This document shows, one piece after another, positions 17,954 through 27,152 of a DNA stretch of 64,000 bases (the first letter of the stretch is position 1; each line of letters starts with the position of its first letter). The position numbers and the translations under genes are program-made. Origin of the DNA: an uncultured Lachnospiraceae bacterium (GTDB lineage: Bacteria; Bacillota; Clostridia; Lachnospirales; Lachnospiraceae). The stretch covers positions 1 through 64,000 of the forward strand of contig CAMJHQ010000006.1 of assembly GCA_946405625.1 (NCBI GenBank), given 5' to 3'. The notes beneath the pieces were generated by a model. That model had not been told where the DNA came from. It worked only from the letters and a program-made list of their open reading frames with translations, and ran no database searches.

Positions 17954-19222
17954 TCAGCTTACCTTCTTATCAGCATTTATATTGCTTCCGTATATGCTGA
18001 GTGCCTGATCCAGATCATCTATAAGATCTCGCGCATCTTCAATTCCGATTGAGATTCTGAGAAGCTTATCGGTAACTCCTGTCTCAAGTCTCTGCTCTTC
18101 CGGTATCGGAAGCTGTATTCCCGATGAAGGATATGTTATCAGGCTCTGCGTTCCTCCCAGACTTCCCGCAACATTTATCACCTTCAGTCTTTCAAGTATC
18201 TCCGGTATTTTCTCCGGCTCTTTAACATAGAATGATACGAGTGCTCCGAAACCCGTCGTCTGTTTCTTAGACAGTTCGTAATCCGGATGCTCCGGATCTC
18301 CTGCATATATAACTTTTTCAACTGCCGGATTCTGCTTCAGGAACTTTACTACTTCGAATGCATTTTCCTGTTCCCTGTCAAGTCTTACTGACAATGTCTG
18401 AAGACCTCTCAGTGCAAGCCAGCTGTCATCTGCAGAAAGAACTCCGCCTTCGCTCATTGCGAAGAAGTAGAAGAATTCTCTGAGTGCTTTCTCCTTTACC
18501 ACAACTGCACCCGCAAGAACATCATTATGTCCGGCTATATATTTCGTAGCACTGTGAACTACTATGTCTGCTCCATGTGTAAGCGGCTTCTGGAAATACG
18601 GAGAAAGCAGTGTATTATCAACTATCAGATATGCTCTCTTACTTTCGAGTACCGCATTTATATCCGGATGAGCATCCGCTGACTCGCTGACCTGTTTACC
18701 TGTTTCAATACCTCTTTCAGTATTGATCTCCTTAACGAGTCTGCTGAGTGCTTCAATATCCGTTACATGCATTGCAGGATTTGAAGGTGTTTCTATCAGG
18801 AAACCCTTTGTATTCGGCTTTATGCTTTTCTTTACATCCTCTAGATTCCAGGTATTTACGAACTGAAACTCTATCCCGTATCTCGCATACAGATTTGTGA
18901 GAAGTCTGTAGCTTCCACCGTAAAGGTCGCTTGTTACGATAACATGATCTCCCGGACCGAAAAGCTTCAGCACAAGTGCTATAGCTGACATTCCGCTGGT
19001 TGTCGCAACCGCATCCTCACCATGCTCGAGATAAGCAAGCTCCTTCTCAAAAGCCCTTCTCGTCGGTGTATCACACCTTGAATAATAATACTTATCCGGA
19101 TCATAGCTTATCTCCGGATGATGATAAGTTGCCGATCTGTATATCGGTACACTCAGGCTTCCGGTAACGGGATCCGGACCCGAACCTCTCGCCAGTCTTG
19201 TATTCTCTCTCATCTTACTCAT
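17954..19222 (-). CDS. Cys/Met metabolism PLP-dependent enzyme (cystathionine gamma-synthase/lyase type)
   Basis: The 422-residue protein is a fold-type I PLP enzyme of the Cys/Met metabolism family, which makes or breaks C-S bonds at the beta or gamma carbon of amino acids. The PLP lysine is Lys227 in VVHSATKYIAGHND. Other family patterns are SGMSAIALVLKLFGPGDHV, ETPSNPAMHVTDIEAL, VDNTLLSPYFQKPL and a late GVTDKLLRISIGIED. An insertion of about 27 residues (about 168-195) is unusual. Its start overlaps the upstream lyase gene (ATGA). The operon context with an amino-acid importer and a nitrogenase-like reductase points to sulfur-compound turnover, but lyase, synthase and sulfhydrylase activities cannot be told apart. 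Confidence 0.9.
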   Translation of the reverse strand: MSKMRENTRLARGSGPDPVTGSLSVPIYRSATYHHPEISYDPDKYYYSRCDTPTRRAFEKELAYLEHGEDAVATTSGMSAIALVLKLFGPGDHVIVTSDLYGGSYRLLTNLYARYGIEFQFVNTWNLEDVKKSIKPNTKGFLIETPSNPAMHVTDIEALSRLVKEINTERGIETGKQVSESADAHPDINAVLESKRAYLIVDNTLLSPYFQKPLTHGADIVVHSATKYIAGHNDVLAGAVVVKEKALREFFYFFAMSEGGVLSADDSWLALRGLQTLSVRLDREQENAFEVVKFLKQNPAVEKVIYAGDPEHPDYELSKKQTTGFGALVSFYVKEPEKIPEILERLKVINVAGSLGGTQSLITYPSSGIQLPIPEEQRLETGVTDKLLRISIGIEDARDLIDDLDQALSIYGSNINADKKVS

Positions 19223-20850
19223 CTCTCCTTTGATGCTTCATATTTCAGTTTGCCGTCCATATATTCCGTCTGCTGGAACAGATGACATTTATGTGCTGCC
19301 GGAGAACAGTTGATTCCGCATGTATATCCGCAGAGCATTTCCTGAGGTGTTTTCTTATAATGCTCTTCCATAGCATCTATAACTTCATGATATGGAATTA
19401 TCGGATCAATTCCGGCTCTGGCGAGATCTGCGTAAAGCGGAGCTGTTACAGCAGCTCTGACTGTTCTTGTGATACAAGGGAATTCCTTGCCTCCCGGTAT
19501 TACATCACATACCAGACCGAGGTTTGCCTGAAGTGCCATCGACGCAGCATTTTCAACCTGATCAGGTGTTGCTCCCGTGAGCTGTGCTACTGCGGCAGAT
19601 GCCATGGCATTACATACTCCGGATTCTCCGACACATCCTCTTTCTCCGCTCGGATTTGAACGTGTATATGCTATAGCTCCGAAGGCTGCAGCTACTATCA
19701 GAGCTTCGATCACCTTCTCATGGCTGTAGCCGCCCTTTTCTCTTACTGCATCAAGTGCACTGAAGAGATATCCTCCGCCTGTTCCCATTGGTCCGGGAAC
19801 TATCTTTACACCGGGAACCTTTGCATTTGTTGAAAGTGCATTTTCTATGATTCTCTGTGTCAGAGGATCTGTAAGCGGTCCCTTCTCCTTCTTATATCTG
19901 TCCCAATGCTTTCCGTATACCGGAAGCACCGGTGTATCCTTTACATTGTTGACTCCGAGTTCCTCAAGTGCATGAACCTGATGATAGAGGATATCGGCTA
20001 TCTTCTCGAATCTTGCGATGATCTGTTCCTTTGTCCATCCGGAGAAATCCTTTTCATACTCGATTGCCGCATCTACAAAGGATATTCCTCTTTCCTCGGC
20101 TATCTTCTTCCATTCCGTAACCGTATCAAACAGCTGCGGCTTTCTCTTCAGAGTTGTTACTACCGGAAGCAGTGCCGGATAAACTCTGTAGCTGTATCCT
20201 TCTTCCCTAAGCAGTTTTATCAATTCATCATCTATAGGGCTGTCTGCTTCTGCAAAGGCACCTGTCTTATCCTTGGAATCCTTAACTGTTTTTACATCAA
20301 CGAATGTATCGCCGAGCTTACTCTTCAGGAGCTCATTTACATCCGCACTGATGCTTCCCTCTTCTTTCCAGACCAGAAGAGCATATGTATCTGCCTGATA
20401 ATTGACTTCAAAATCATTGAGTCTGTACGCTCTCACCATGCCGCCGCCGATTGAGCTTACAACTGCTGTTCCCGTGTCACCTTCTCTACCTTTCAGAACT
20501 ACATACACTGAAAACGGCGGTATGTTATCTGCTTCATTTCCTTCTTTAAATTCATATGAAAGTCCGATTTTCCTTGCTTCTTCATGTGATGTAAAAAGCC
20601 GCTCATCCTCAGTATCATAATCAAGTATTCCTCCGAGATAAGCTCTGTCCTCCATAAATGTACCGAGACTGTCTATCGAATGTGATCCAGGAGTAAAAAT
20701 GAATGTCACCTCTTCAGGTTCAGAAAGTACACTATATCTCGCTACTCTTGCAGCTCTTGATGTTCCTGCGAAGCCTCCGCTTGAACCCGGCTGCATTATC
20801 GGACCGAATACATCATTGAAAAAGTCCGGATAAAATATTTTTTCTGCCAT
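19219..20850 (-). CDS. L-serine dehydratase-like Fe-S lyase (single chain)
   Basis: The 543-residue protein has the layout of single-chain Fe-S L-serine dehydratases: a beta-type domain (about 1-165) and an alpha-type domain (about 330-540). Candidate cluster ligands include Cys406 (GERGCVGESGVC), Cys448 and Cys459 (CDVIPGGKEFPC), with more cysteines at 507, 511, 515 and 522. The beta-domain motif that normally reads SSSHT is replaced here by PGSSGGFAGTSRAAR, and the central region is longer than usual. A different substrate from serine is therefore likely, for example a modified cysteine or other beta-substituted amino acid. That is inferred from the neighbouring importer and PLP enzyme. It overlaps the next gene by four bases. 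Confidence 0.8.
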   Translation of the reverse strand: MAEKIFYPDFFNDVFGPIMQPGSSGGFAGTSRAARVARYSVLSEPEEVTFIFTPGSHSIDSLGTFMEDRAYLGGILDYDTEDERLFTSHEEARKIGLSYEFKEGNEADNIPPFSVYVVLKGREGDTGTAVVSSIGGGMVRAYRLNDFEVNYQADTYALLVWKEEGSISADVNELLKSKLGDTFVDVKTVKDSKDKTGAFAEADSPIDDELIKLLREEGYSYRVYPALLPVVTTLKRKPQLFDTVTEWKKIAEERGISFVDAAIEYEKDFSGWTKEQIIARFEKIADILYHQVHALEELGVNNVKDTPVLPVYGKHWDRYKKEKGPLTDPLTQRIIENALSTNAKVPGVKIVPGPMGTGGGYLFSALDAVREKGGYSHEKVIEALIVAAAFGAIAYTRSNPSGERGCVGESGVCNAMASAAVAQLTGATPDQVENAASMALQANLGLVCDVIPGGKEFPCITRTVRAAVTAPLYADLARAGIDPIIPYHEVIDAMEEHYKKTPQEMLCGYTCGINCSPAAHKCHLFQQTEYMDGKLKYEASKER

Positions 20851-20882
20851 AATAATTCCTCTTTCAAATACTTATTTCTGTA

Positions 20883-21635
20883 CTAAATAATGTAATCATC
20901 GTATTCCAGATATCGTCTGAGGAATTGTCTTGTTCTATCCTCTTTAGGTCTGGTAAATATCACATCCGGGGTTCCCGTCTCTACAACCACACCCTGATCC
21001 ATATAGATAACCTTGGTTGCAACATCCTTTGCAAACTTTATCTCGTGTGTAACAATGATCATGGTTGTTCCACTCTCTGCGAGTGATTTGATAGTTGAAA
21101 GAACCTCGCCAACAAGCTCTGGATCCAGTGCGGAAGTCGGTTCATCAAAGAGTATTACATCCGGGTTATAAACCATTGCTCTGGCTATTCCCACTCTCTG
21201 CTGCTGTCCGCCTGATAATTCGCTTGCATAATAATCATATCTGTCCTGAAGGCCTACCTTATCAAGTGCTTCCTTGGCTTTTGCTTCGGCCTCTTTCTTC
21301 GGAACATGTCTTGCAACTGTAAGTCCGAGCATTACATTTTCCAAAGCAGTTTTGTTATTAAATAAGTTATAATTCTGAAAAACAAATCCGAGGCTTTCTC
21401 TCAGTTCCTTCTTTTCCTGCTTGCTCGGCTTCTTCAGATTAACTGTTTTATCTCCGATCGATACCTCTCCTGAATCCGCCTTCTCAAACATTTCAATACA
21501 TCTGAGAAGCGTTGTCTTACCCGAACCGCTTGATCCGAGTATTACTACTACATCACCCTGATCTATATCAAAGCTTATCCCCTTAAGTACTTCATTATCT
21601 CCAAAGGATTTTTTTATGTTTTTAACTTGCAGCAT
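20883..21635 (-). CDS. Amino-acid ABC transporter ATP-binding protein (PAAT family)
   Basis: The 250-residue ATPase powers an amino-acid importer. Walker A is GSSGSGKTT (34-42), the signature is LSGGQQQR, Walker B is [13 protein letters not shown], and the switch is [12 protein letters not shown]. The sequence most resembles ATPases of cystine and polar amino-acid importers. The start overlaps the end of the upstream permease gene by 14 bases. It is followed 32 bases later by the serine-dehydratase-like gene, which links import to catabolism. Confidence 0.94.
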   Translation of the reverse strand: MLQVKNIKKSFGDNEVLKGISFDIDQGDVVVILGSSGSGKTTLLRCIEMFEKADSGEVSIGDKTVNLKKPSKQEKKELRESLGFVFQNYNLFNNKTALENVMLGLTVARHVPKKEAEAKAKEALDKVGLQDRYDYYASELSGGQQQRVGIARAMVYNPDVILFDEPTSALDPELVGEVLSTIKSLAESGTTMIIVTHEIKFAKDVATKVIYMDQGVVVETGTPDVIFTRPKEDRTRQFLRRYLEYDDYII

Positions 21636-22344
21636 TTCTTATCCTACCTCCGCGAAATACGTTAAGCTTTTTCTCAAACGGTTTAGCTATCAGCTCAACT
21701 GTTACGATGAGAATGATATAAACGAGTGCAACCGTTACATAAGCCTCCAGATATCTCAGTTCCATTCCTCCGAGAAGCTGTGCCTTACCGGTTATTTCAA
21801 CAACCGTCATAAGGAAAGCAAGTGACGTTACCTTTATCAGATCCACAAATCCATTTACTATTACCGGAAATGCAGCTGAGAAAGCCTGTGGAAATACAAC
21901 ATGGAAGAATGTCTCAACATTGTTCAGACCAACTGCCTTCGCCGCTTCACGCTGTCCCTTATTTACTGTAACCAGTCCCGATCTTACAGCTTCCGAAATT
22001 GTAACTGTCGTCGATATCGAAAGTGCTATATAAGCGAATATCTTTGCGTTTATGCTGTATACCTTGAAATCACTTCCGATACTCTTCATAAAATCTGTGA
22101 GTACCATCGGAAGAATGTTATAGACTACATATATCTGCAGAAGAACCGGTGTTCCTCTGATTATTGAGATATAAACCCTGATAACTTTTGATATTCCCTT
22201 AACATTATGATGATTTAAAAGAGCCATCAGAACTCCCATTGGGAAAGAGATCAGAAAGGTTATAAAAGTCAGCTGTAATGTGACCGGGATGTATTTAATT
22301 ACTTCAGGAAATGCTTCTCGTACGAAGCCCCAATCTATTTTCAT
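21622..22344 (-). CDS. Amino-acid ABC transporter permease
   Basis: The 240-residue integral membrane protein has the PAAT permease loop [37 protein letters not shown], which contacts the ATPase. About five membrane segments are visible. It is the second of two different permeases, an arrangement also found in the Bacillus TcyJKLMN importer for cystine and S-substituted cysteines. It overlaps the first permease gene by 41 bases and the ATPase gene by 14. Confidence 0.92.
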   Translation of the reverse strand: MKIDWGFVREAFPEVIKYIPVTLQLTFITFLISFPMGVLMALLNHHNVKGISKVIRVYISIIRGTPVLLQIYVVYNILPMVLTDFMKSIGSDFKVYSINAKIFAYIALSISTTVTISEAVRSGLVTVNKGQREAAKAVGLNNVETFFHVVFPQAFSAAFPVIVNGFVDLIKVTSLAFLMTVVEITGKAQLLGGMELRYLEAYVTVALVYIILIVTVELIAKPFEKKLNVFRGGRIRNAAS

Positions 22345-23128
22345 CTTCCTCTTTCCTTTCTTTCTCTTTAATTTCTTTTACTTCTTTTACTTCTTTAACT
22401 GATTTAACAATTTTTTCCTTCTTACTTTCCTTTTCGGATATACGTCTCTTATACTGCATCTTCTTTTCAAGCGATGCGAAAAGCTTCTGGATCAGAACGC
22501 TTATCGGCCAGTAAATTACCGTCAGTGCGAGATACGCTTCAAGCAGATACAGATTTCTCTCACCTGATGCAGTAAAGAGAACATGTCCGAGAACATCATG
22601 TAAGCCGATAGTGTATGCCAGTGAACCTTCTTTAAACAGATATATGATCGTGTTGCCTATGTTCGGAAGTGCAACCTTAAATACCTGCGGCAGGATAATG
22701 ATCCTGAAAGCCTGAAAATCACTGAGTCCGACTGCCACTGCCGCTTCCTTCTGAGAGTTTCCGACAACTTTTATAGCGCTTCTTATTATCTCTGATGATG
22801 AGCTTCCTACGAAGATTGAAAAGGTCAGGCACACAAATGCGAGTGGCTCAACTTTTCCTATCTTAAAACCGCTGTTACGAAGTACAGTCGGGAGTCCGTA
22901 ATATGTCAGAAACAGAAGTACCAGCGGCGGTGTACATCTTGTAAGTGTTATATACAGATGTCCCAAAACTCTTGGCAGCTTATGCTTCGACATATTGAGT
23001 TTCGCTATTACTATTCCGATCAGGAAACCAAAGAACAGCGAAGCCGCAACATATGCGACGGTAATCCTCAGATACGGTAACCCTGCAAGTAAATATTCTA
23101 TGATTTTCTTAAAATGGATTTCTCTCAT
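22304..23128 (-). CDS. Amino-acid ABC transporter permease with charged C-terminal tail
   Basis: The 274-residue permease has the PAAT ATPase-contact loop EIIRSAIKVVGNSQKEAAVAVGLSDFQAFRIIILPQ and about five membrane segments ending near residue 220. A tail of about 45 residues follows, made largely of Lys, Glu and Val (KEVKEVKEIKEKE), which is not normal for the family and may be a cytosolic coiled coil or simple-sequence expansion. It overlaps the second permease gene by 41 bases. Confidence 0.9.
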   Translation of the reverse strand: MREIHFKKIIEYLLAGLPYLRITVAYVAASLFFGFLIGIVIAKLNMSKHKLPRVLGHLYITLTRCTPPLVLLFLTYYGLPTVLRNSGFKIGKVEPLAFVCLTFSIFVGSSSSEIIRSAIKVVGNSQKEAAVAVGLSDFQAFRIIILPQVFKVALPNIGNTIIYLFKEGSLAYTIGLHDVLGHVLFTASGERNLYLLEAYLALTVIYWPISVLIQKLFASLEKKMQYKRRISEKESKKEKIVKSVKEVKEVKEIKEKERKEEDENRLGLRTRSIS

Positions 23129-23166
23129 AACTCCCTCATGTAATCTAAAACTCTCTGTTGATCAGC

Positions 23167-24147
23167 TTATTCACCGACTTCCGGATTGAACTGATCGTAT
23201 CCGTAATATTTAAGTGAAAGCTCAAGAAGCTTTCCGTTATCGTTTAATTCCTTAAGTGCTCCGTCAACTGCTGCGGTAAGGTCATCATTTCCTTTCTCGA
23301 TGATCGCATAGGTTGGTACTGAGAATGAGTAGAAGAACTTAAGCTTATCTGCATATTCATGATATGGACCATCCTCTGCTTCAACTACCGATGTCCATAC
23401 CGTATACGGAAGCGGTGACCACTGATATCTTCCTTCAGCTATGAACTGATACTGATCTGACTGAAATGCATCACTGTTTGTATATTCAAACTTCAGTGGA
23501 TTATCAGCATGCTCTTCGTTATACTTGTCATACTGGAATGTCATTCCGTCTCCTACCATGAGTGGAATTCCTTCTGCTCCGGCAGTTGCAATCTTTTCAA
23601 GTGTGTCATATTTTTCAGCATTCTCAGCAGCTACATAATAACCACTCGGTGAAGCTCCAAGAGGATTTGACGGAATGTTGTAATTCTCGGCTCTCTTGTC
23701 TGTATAGAACGCATTTGAAAGAACCAGCTGATATACTCCCGTTTCAAGAGCTGTATAATTGGCATCCTGAGCGCCTTCATTAAATTCGAACTCATACTGT
23801 GGAAGAAGTTCATCAACTGCCTGGATCACTTCAACCTCATAACCTACAAGCTTGTCGTTCTCATCGTGATATGACCATGGCTTGTAATTCTGTAATGTTC
23901 CTACCTGAATTACTGTTACCTGTCCGTCTGCCGGCTGCTCTGCTTTTTCTTCGGCAGGTGCCTCAGAAGGTGCTTCGGAAGGTGCTTCAGAAGCTGCCGT
24001 TTCGGAAGACTGTGTATTTGCTGAAGCCTGTGTATTCTTATCAGCTTCGCCTTCCTTTGAAGTACCGCATCCTGTAAGTGCTGATATACCAAGTGCTGTC
24101 GATAAAACAATTGCTGCTGTCTTCTTAATATTCTTATTGATTCTCAT
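23167..24147 (-). CDS. Amino-acid ABC transporter substrate-binding lipoprotein
   Basis: The 326-residue extracellular lipoprotein delivers substrate to the importer. A signal peptide ends in the lipobox ALTGC (Cys27). A flexible Ser/Ala/Glu/Pro linker (about 30-75, with repeated SEAP units) precedes a family 3 solute-binding domain (VIQVGTLQNYKPWSYHDENDKLVGYEVEVI onward). The pattern GYEVEVIQAV with NYTALETGVYQLVLS fits amino-acid binders close to cystine-type proteins. The exact ligand is not predictable. It is the first transporter gene, 67 bases after the NifX-like gene. Confidence 0.93.
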   Translation of the reverse strand: MRINKNIKKTAAIVLSTALGISALTGCGTSKEGEADKNTQASANTQSSETAASEAPSEAPSEAPAEEKAEQPADGQVTVIQVGTLQNYKPWSYHDENDKLVGYEVEVIQAVDELLPQYEFEFNEGAQDANYTALETGVYQLVLSNAFYTDKRAENYNIPSNPLGASPSGYYVAAENAEKYDTLEKIATAGAEGIPLMVGDGMTFQYDKYNEEHADNPLKFEYTNSDAFQSDQYQFIAEGRYQWSPLPYTVWTSVVEAEDGPYHEYADKLKFFYSFSVPTYAIIEKGNDDLTAAVDGALKELNDNGKLLELSLKYYGYDQFNPEVGE

Positions 24148-24214
24148 AATTTAATTCCTCCGTAGATTTCCTTAATTACATTTACTATTTTCTTAATTTC
24201 TTTTGTCTTAATTT

Positions 24215-24574
24215 CTATTTTGATACGTAAGCTGCAATCTTTATGAGCAGCTCATCTATCTCTCCTGTCTGTTCGAGAACATTTATTCCGTTGGACTTAA
24301 GTACTCTGAATGGAAAGTTTCCTATATGCCTCACTATCAGGTAACTGCAATCTGTCAGTTCCTTTGCCAGGTTTTCCAGGTACGTCTTATCATGTCCGTG
24401 ACATCCGCTTCCCAAGTCTTCCTTCGTTATGCTGTCTGATAGGATCTCACCCTTTCGTGTAATCTTACCTTCATCTATTTCAGCAAGCACAAATCTGTTT
24501 GCCTTTCCGAAATTCACATCACTTGTGATTCCGTCTTCAGTTGCAACAGCAATCCTTATCCTGCCTGCGCTCAC
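24215..24574 (-). CDS. NifX/NafY-like cofactor-binding protein
   Basis: This 119-residue protein is a stand-alone dinitrogenase iron-molybdenum cofactor domain (IRIAVATEDGITSDVNFGKANRFVLAEID), a fold that binds or carries nitrogenase metal-cluster precursors. It also has GSGCHGHDKTYLENLAKEL, whose Cys and two His could bind metal. The GTG at 24574 is the start because GGAGG lies 8 bases upstream. It opens the operon, ahead of the amino-acid importer, which ties the importer to the nitrogenase-like enzyme. Confidence 0.88.
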   Translation of the reverse strand: MSAGRIRIAVATEDGITSDVNFGKANRFVLAEIDEGKITRKGEILSDSITKEDLGSGCHGHDKTYLENLAKELTDCSYLIVRHIGNFPFRVLKSNGINVLEQTGEIDELLIKIAAYVSK

Positions 24575-24620
24575 TCACATCACCTCCGAAATATTTATTT
24601 CACAGCTATGAACTTTGACC

Positions 24621-24651
24621 ATTATATGCAGATGTGATTCAAAAGTGTTAA
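24621..24651 (-). promoter_or_regulatory. Candidate promoter of the nitrogenase-like operon
   Basis: On the minus strand TTAACA (24646-24651) and TATAAT (24621-24626) are 19 bases apart, a long spacing. TATTAACA occurs twice upstream, once overlapping the -35, and may be an operator direct repeat. Start of transcription would be about 40 bases before the NifX-like GTG. Confidence 0.4.
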
Positions 24652-24706
24652 TACCTAAAACCGAGTTCTGTTAATAGCAAAAAACTATACCACTGATTTC
24701 AAAGGT

Positions 24707-24753
24707 ACAAAAAAAGCGCTGTACATATGGTTTTTCACCAAATGTACAGCGCC
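24707..24753 (-). terminator. Rho-independent terminator after dapL
   Basis: An 11-bp stem (24716-24726 with 24742-24752; GCGCTGTACAT) is followed on the minus strand by a run of seven T. It separates dapL from the nitrogenase-like operon. Confidence 0.9.
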
Positions 24754-24771
24754 GTATAATTCTTATATATC

Positions 24772-25989
24772 TTATATTTCTTTAATTCTCTTTATCGCTT
24801 CAACCGTATTTTCATACGAGCCAAATGCAGTAAGTCTGAAATATCCTTCTCCGCTCGGACCGAATCCCGAACCCGGTGTACCTACTACATTTGCAGTCTC
24901 AAGAAGGTGATCGAAGAACTCCCATGATGTCATATTGTCCGGAGTCTTGAGCCAGATATAAGGTGCATTAACACCACCGGATACTGAATATCCTGCTGAC
25001 TTAAGTCCTTCGTAAATAACCTTTGCATTATTCATATAATAAGCTATCTGCTCACGTGTCTCACGCTGTCCTTCTTCGGAATAAACAGCTTCGCCCGCTC
25101 TCTGAACAATGTATGGAGCGCCGTTAAACTTTGTTCCGTGACGTCTTGCCCAGAGTGAATGAAGTGCGGCTCCATCTTCAGACTTAAGGTTCTTTGGAAT
25201 TACAGTATAGCCGAGTCTGAGACCCGTGAATCCCGCATTCTTTGAGAAGCTTCTGATCTCGATAGCACACTCTCTTGCTCCTTCACATTCATAGATTGAG
25301 TGAGGAACGCCTTCTTCACTGATATATGCTTCATATGCCGCATCATAAATGATAACAGCCTTGTTCTTTACCGCATAGTCAACCCATCCCTGAAGCTGAT
25401 CCTTTGTAATCGTAGCTCCCGTAGGATTGTTAGGGAAGCAGAGATAGATGAGATCCGGAACAGTTTCCGGGAACTCAGGTGCAAAACCGTTATCTGCTGT
25501 ACATGGCATATAGATAACATTGCTCCAGAGACCTGTTGTCTCATCATATGTACCTGTTCTTCCTGCCATTACATTTGTATCTACATATACAGGATATACG
25601 GGATCGCATACTGCAACCTTTACATCATTTCCGAATATCTCTTGAATATTTCCCGAATCACTCTTTGCACCGTCGCTGATAAATATTTCATCTGCAGCAA
25701 CATCTGCTCCGAGCGGCTTATAAACCTTCTCTGCTATAGTATCTCTGAGAAATGCATATCCGAGATCCGGTGCATATCCGCGGAAGGTTTCGGCAGCTGC
25801 CATCTCATCAACAGCACTGTGAAGAGCCTTGATAACTGCAGGACAGAGTGGCTGTGTTACATCGCCGATTCCGAGTCTTATAATCTTTTTATCGGGATTC
25901 GCTTCGCTGAATGCAGCTACCTTCTTTGCAATTGTCGAGAAAAGATAGCTTCCCGGAAGCTTTAAATAATCTTCATTTACCTTAATCAC
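24772..25989 (-). CDS. dapL: LL-diaminopimelate aminotransferase
   Basis: DapL converts tetrahydrodipicolinate and glutamate directly to LL-diaminopimelate for lysine and peptidoglycan synthesis. The 405-residue protein starts with the family pattern [20 protein letters not shown] and has [35 protein letters not shown] and the PLP lysine in [21 protein letters not shown] start at 25989 is used. It has its own promoter and terminator, so it is a single-gene unit unrelated to the adjacent nif-like operon. Confidence 0.96.
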   Translation of the reverse strand: MIKVNEDYLKLPGSYLFSTIAKKVAAFSEANPDKKIIRLGIGDVTQPLCPAVIKALHSAVDEMAAAETFRGYAPDLGYAFLRDTIAEKVYKPLGADVAADEIFISDGAKSDSGNIQEIFGNDVKVAVCDPVYPVYVDTNVMAGRTGTYDETTGLWSNVIYMPCTADNGFAPEFPETVPDLIYLCFPNNPTGATITKDQLQGWVDYAVKNKAVIIYDAAYEAYISEEGVPHSIYECEGARECAIEIRSFSKNAGFTGLRLGYTVIPKNLKSEDGAALHSLWARRHGTKFNGAPYIVQRAGEAVYSEEGQRETREQIAYYMNNAKVIYEGLKSAGYSVSGGVNAPYIWLKTPDNMTSWEFFDHLLETANVVGTPGSGFGPSGEGYFRLTAFGSYENTVEAIKRIKEI

Positions 25990-26037
25990 TTGTATTACCT
26001 GATTCCTTTCGATATAAAATCATTATTACATTCAAGG

Positions 26038-26066
26038 AGTATAGCAACATTTTTTTCAAAAAACAA
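26038..26066 (-). promoter_or_regulatory. Promoter of dapL
   Basis: The minus strand shows TTGTTT (26061-26066) and TATACT (26038-26043) with a 17-base spacer. It overlaps the end of the upstream MoxR gene region only in the intergenic gap. Confidence 0.5.
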
Positions 26067-26072
26067 TAAATT

Positions 26073-27152
26073 TTATTCACCTAGTAGGTAGGTGTTATAC
26101 TTCAGGAATTCATCCACCCTCGGATTTTCCGACTCATGGATAAGCTGAGTAACAACACTTCGATTGAGTTCAAGAAGATCTCTTACTCCGACTATGGTAA
26201 ATTCAGCTGTGCTGAGCCGGAATATACCATCTATTACCTTCGCAACTTCATTACGATTTTCTTCCGAAAGGCTGTCAACATCATTTACATCTTTCAGGAA
26301 TGATACTCTGTCCACCATGCCGTTGGTCAGAATCGCAACCCTCTCAGGGTCAGTTGGTGCAGCCACTTTGTTATCCAGATAATCATCTACGGAAATACCA
26401 TTATCACTGCTGTTTATAAAGGATACAAACTGTGTAGCCTCTGCTTCACCGATATTTCCGGCGATTTTGTTAACAATAACAGGATTTGTAAGATCGCTGT
26501 TCTTCTTCAGGATATCGCTTACTCTTTCCCATGAACGAGGAGTAGCAAATACCATACTCTCCGAATCAACACTCTGAGTATGCAGGGCTGTCGGCTTAAA
26601 ATTCAGATAATTTATAACATACGGATGTATACCGAACGGTATCGCAAAATCATTTTTCCATGTTCTGAAATCAACATCGATATAATGAATCTCAAATCTG
26701 TCAGCGAGTGGTCCGGCAAGACGGATATAGACTCCATCATCATCCTCTCTGTTTCCTAGGCCTATTACAAAGGTTCCCTCCGGCAGTGTATACTGACCCA
26801 CACGGCGGTCAAGTATAAGCTGATAAGCCGCAACCTGAACTCTCTTCGGGCAGGATGTTATCTCATCCAGAAGAAGGATTGTCTTTTTACCGTCACGTTC
26901 TTCATCCGGAAGAACTTCAGGTGACAGCCACCTGGTTTTGGTACGGTCCTCGTTAGGATAGATAAGTCCGCCGATTTCAACTTCTGACATCTGTGCAAGT
27001 CTGAGGTCGATAACCTTATATCCGAGCTCATCTCCGATCTGTTTTATAACCTGCGATTTTCCGACTCCCGGAGCTCCGAGGCCAAGAACTGCATGTCTCA
27101 GTCCGTTTTCTATATTAAACTTAACACATTCTTTAAATTCCCTGAGATTCAT
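26073..27152 (-). CDS. MoxR-type AAA+ ATPase
   Basis: The 359-residue protein is a MoxR-like AAA+ ATPase with Walker A GAPGVGKS (26-33), Walker B TILLLDEITSCPKR and a sensor region GTFVIGLGNRED. MoxR ATPases usually act with VWA-domain proteins to mature or remodel other proteins. It overlaps by four bases the gene for exactly such a protein, which supports a functional pair. The cellular target is unknown. Confidence 0.9.
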   Translation of the reverse strand: MNLREFKECVKFNIENGLRHAVLGLGAPGVGKSQVIKQIGDELGYKVIDLRLAQMSEVEIGGLIYPNEDRTKTRWLSPEVLPDEERDGKKTILLLDEITSCPKRVQVAAYQLILDRRVGQYTLPEGTFVIGLGNREDDDGVYIRLAGPLADRFEIHYIDVDFRTWKNDFAIPFGIHPYVINYLNFKPTALHTQSVDSESMVFATPRSWERVSDILKKNSDLTNPVIVNKIAGNIGEAEATQFVSFINSSDNGISVDDYLDNKVAAPTDPERVAILTNGMVDRVSFLKDVNDVDSLSEENRNEVAKVIDGIFRLSTAEFTIVGVRDLLELNRSVVTQLIHESENPRVDEFLKYNTYLLGE

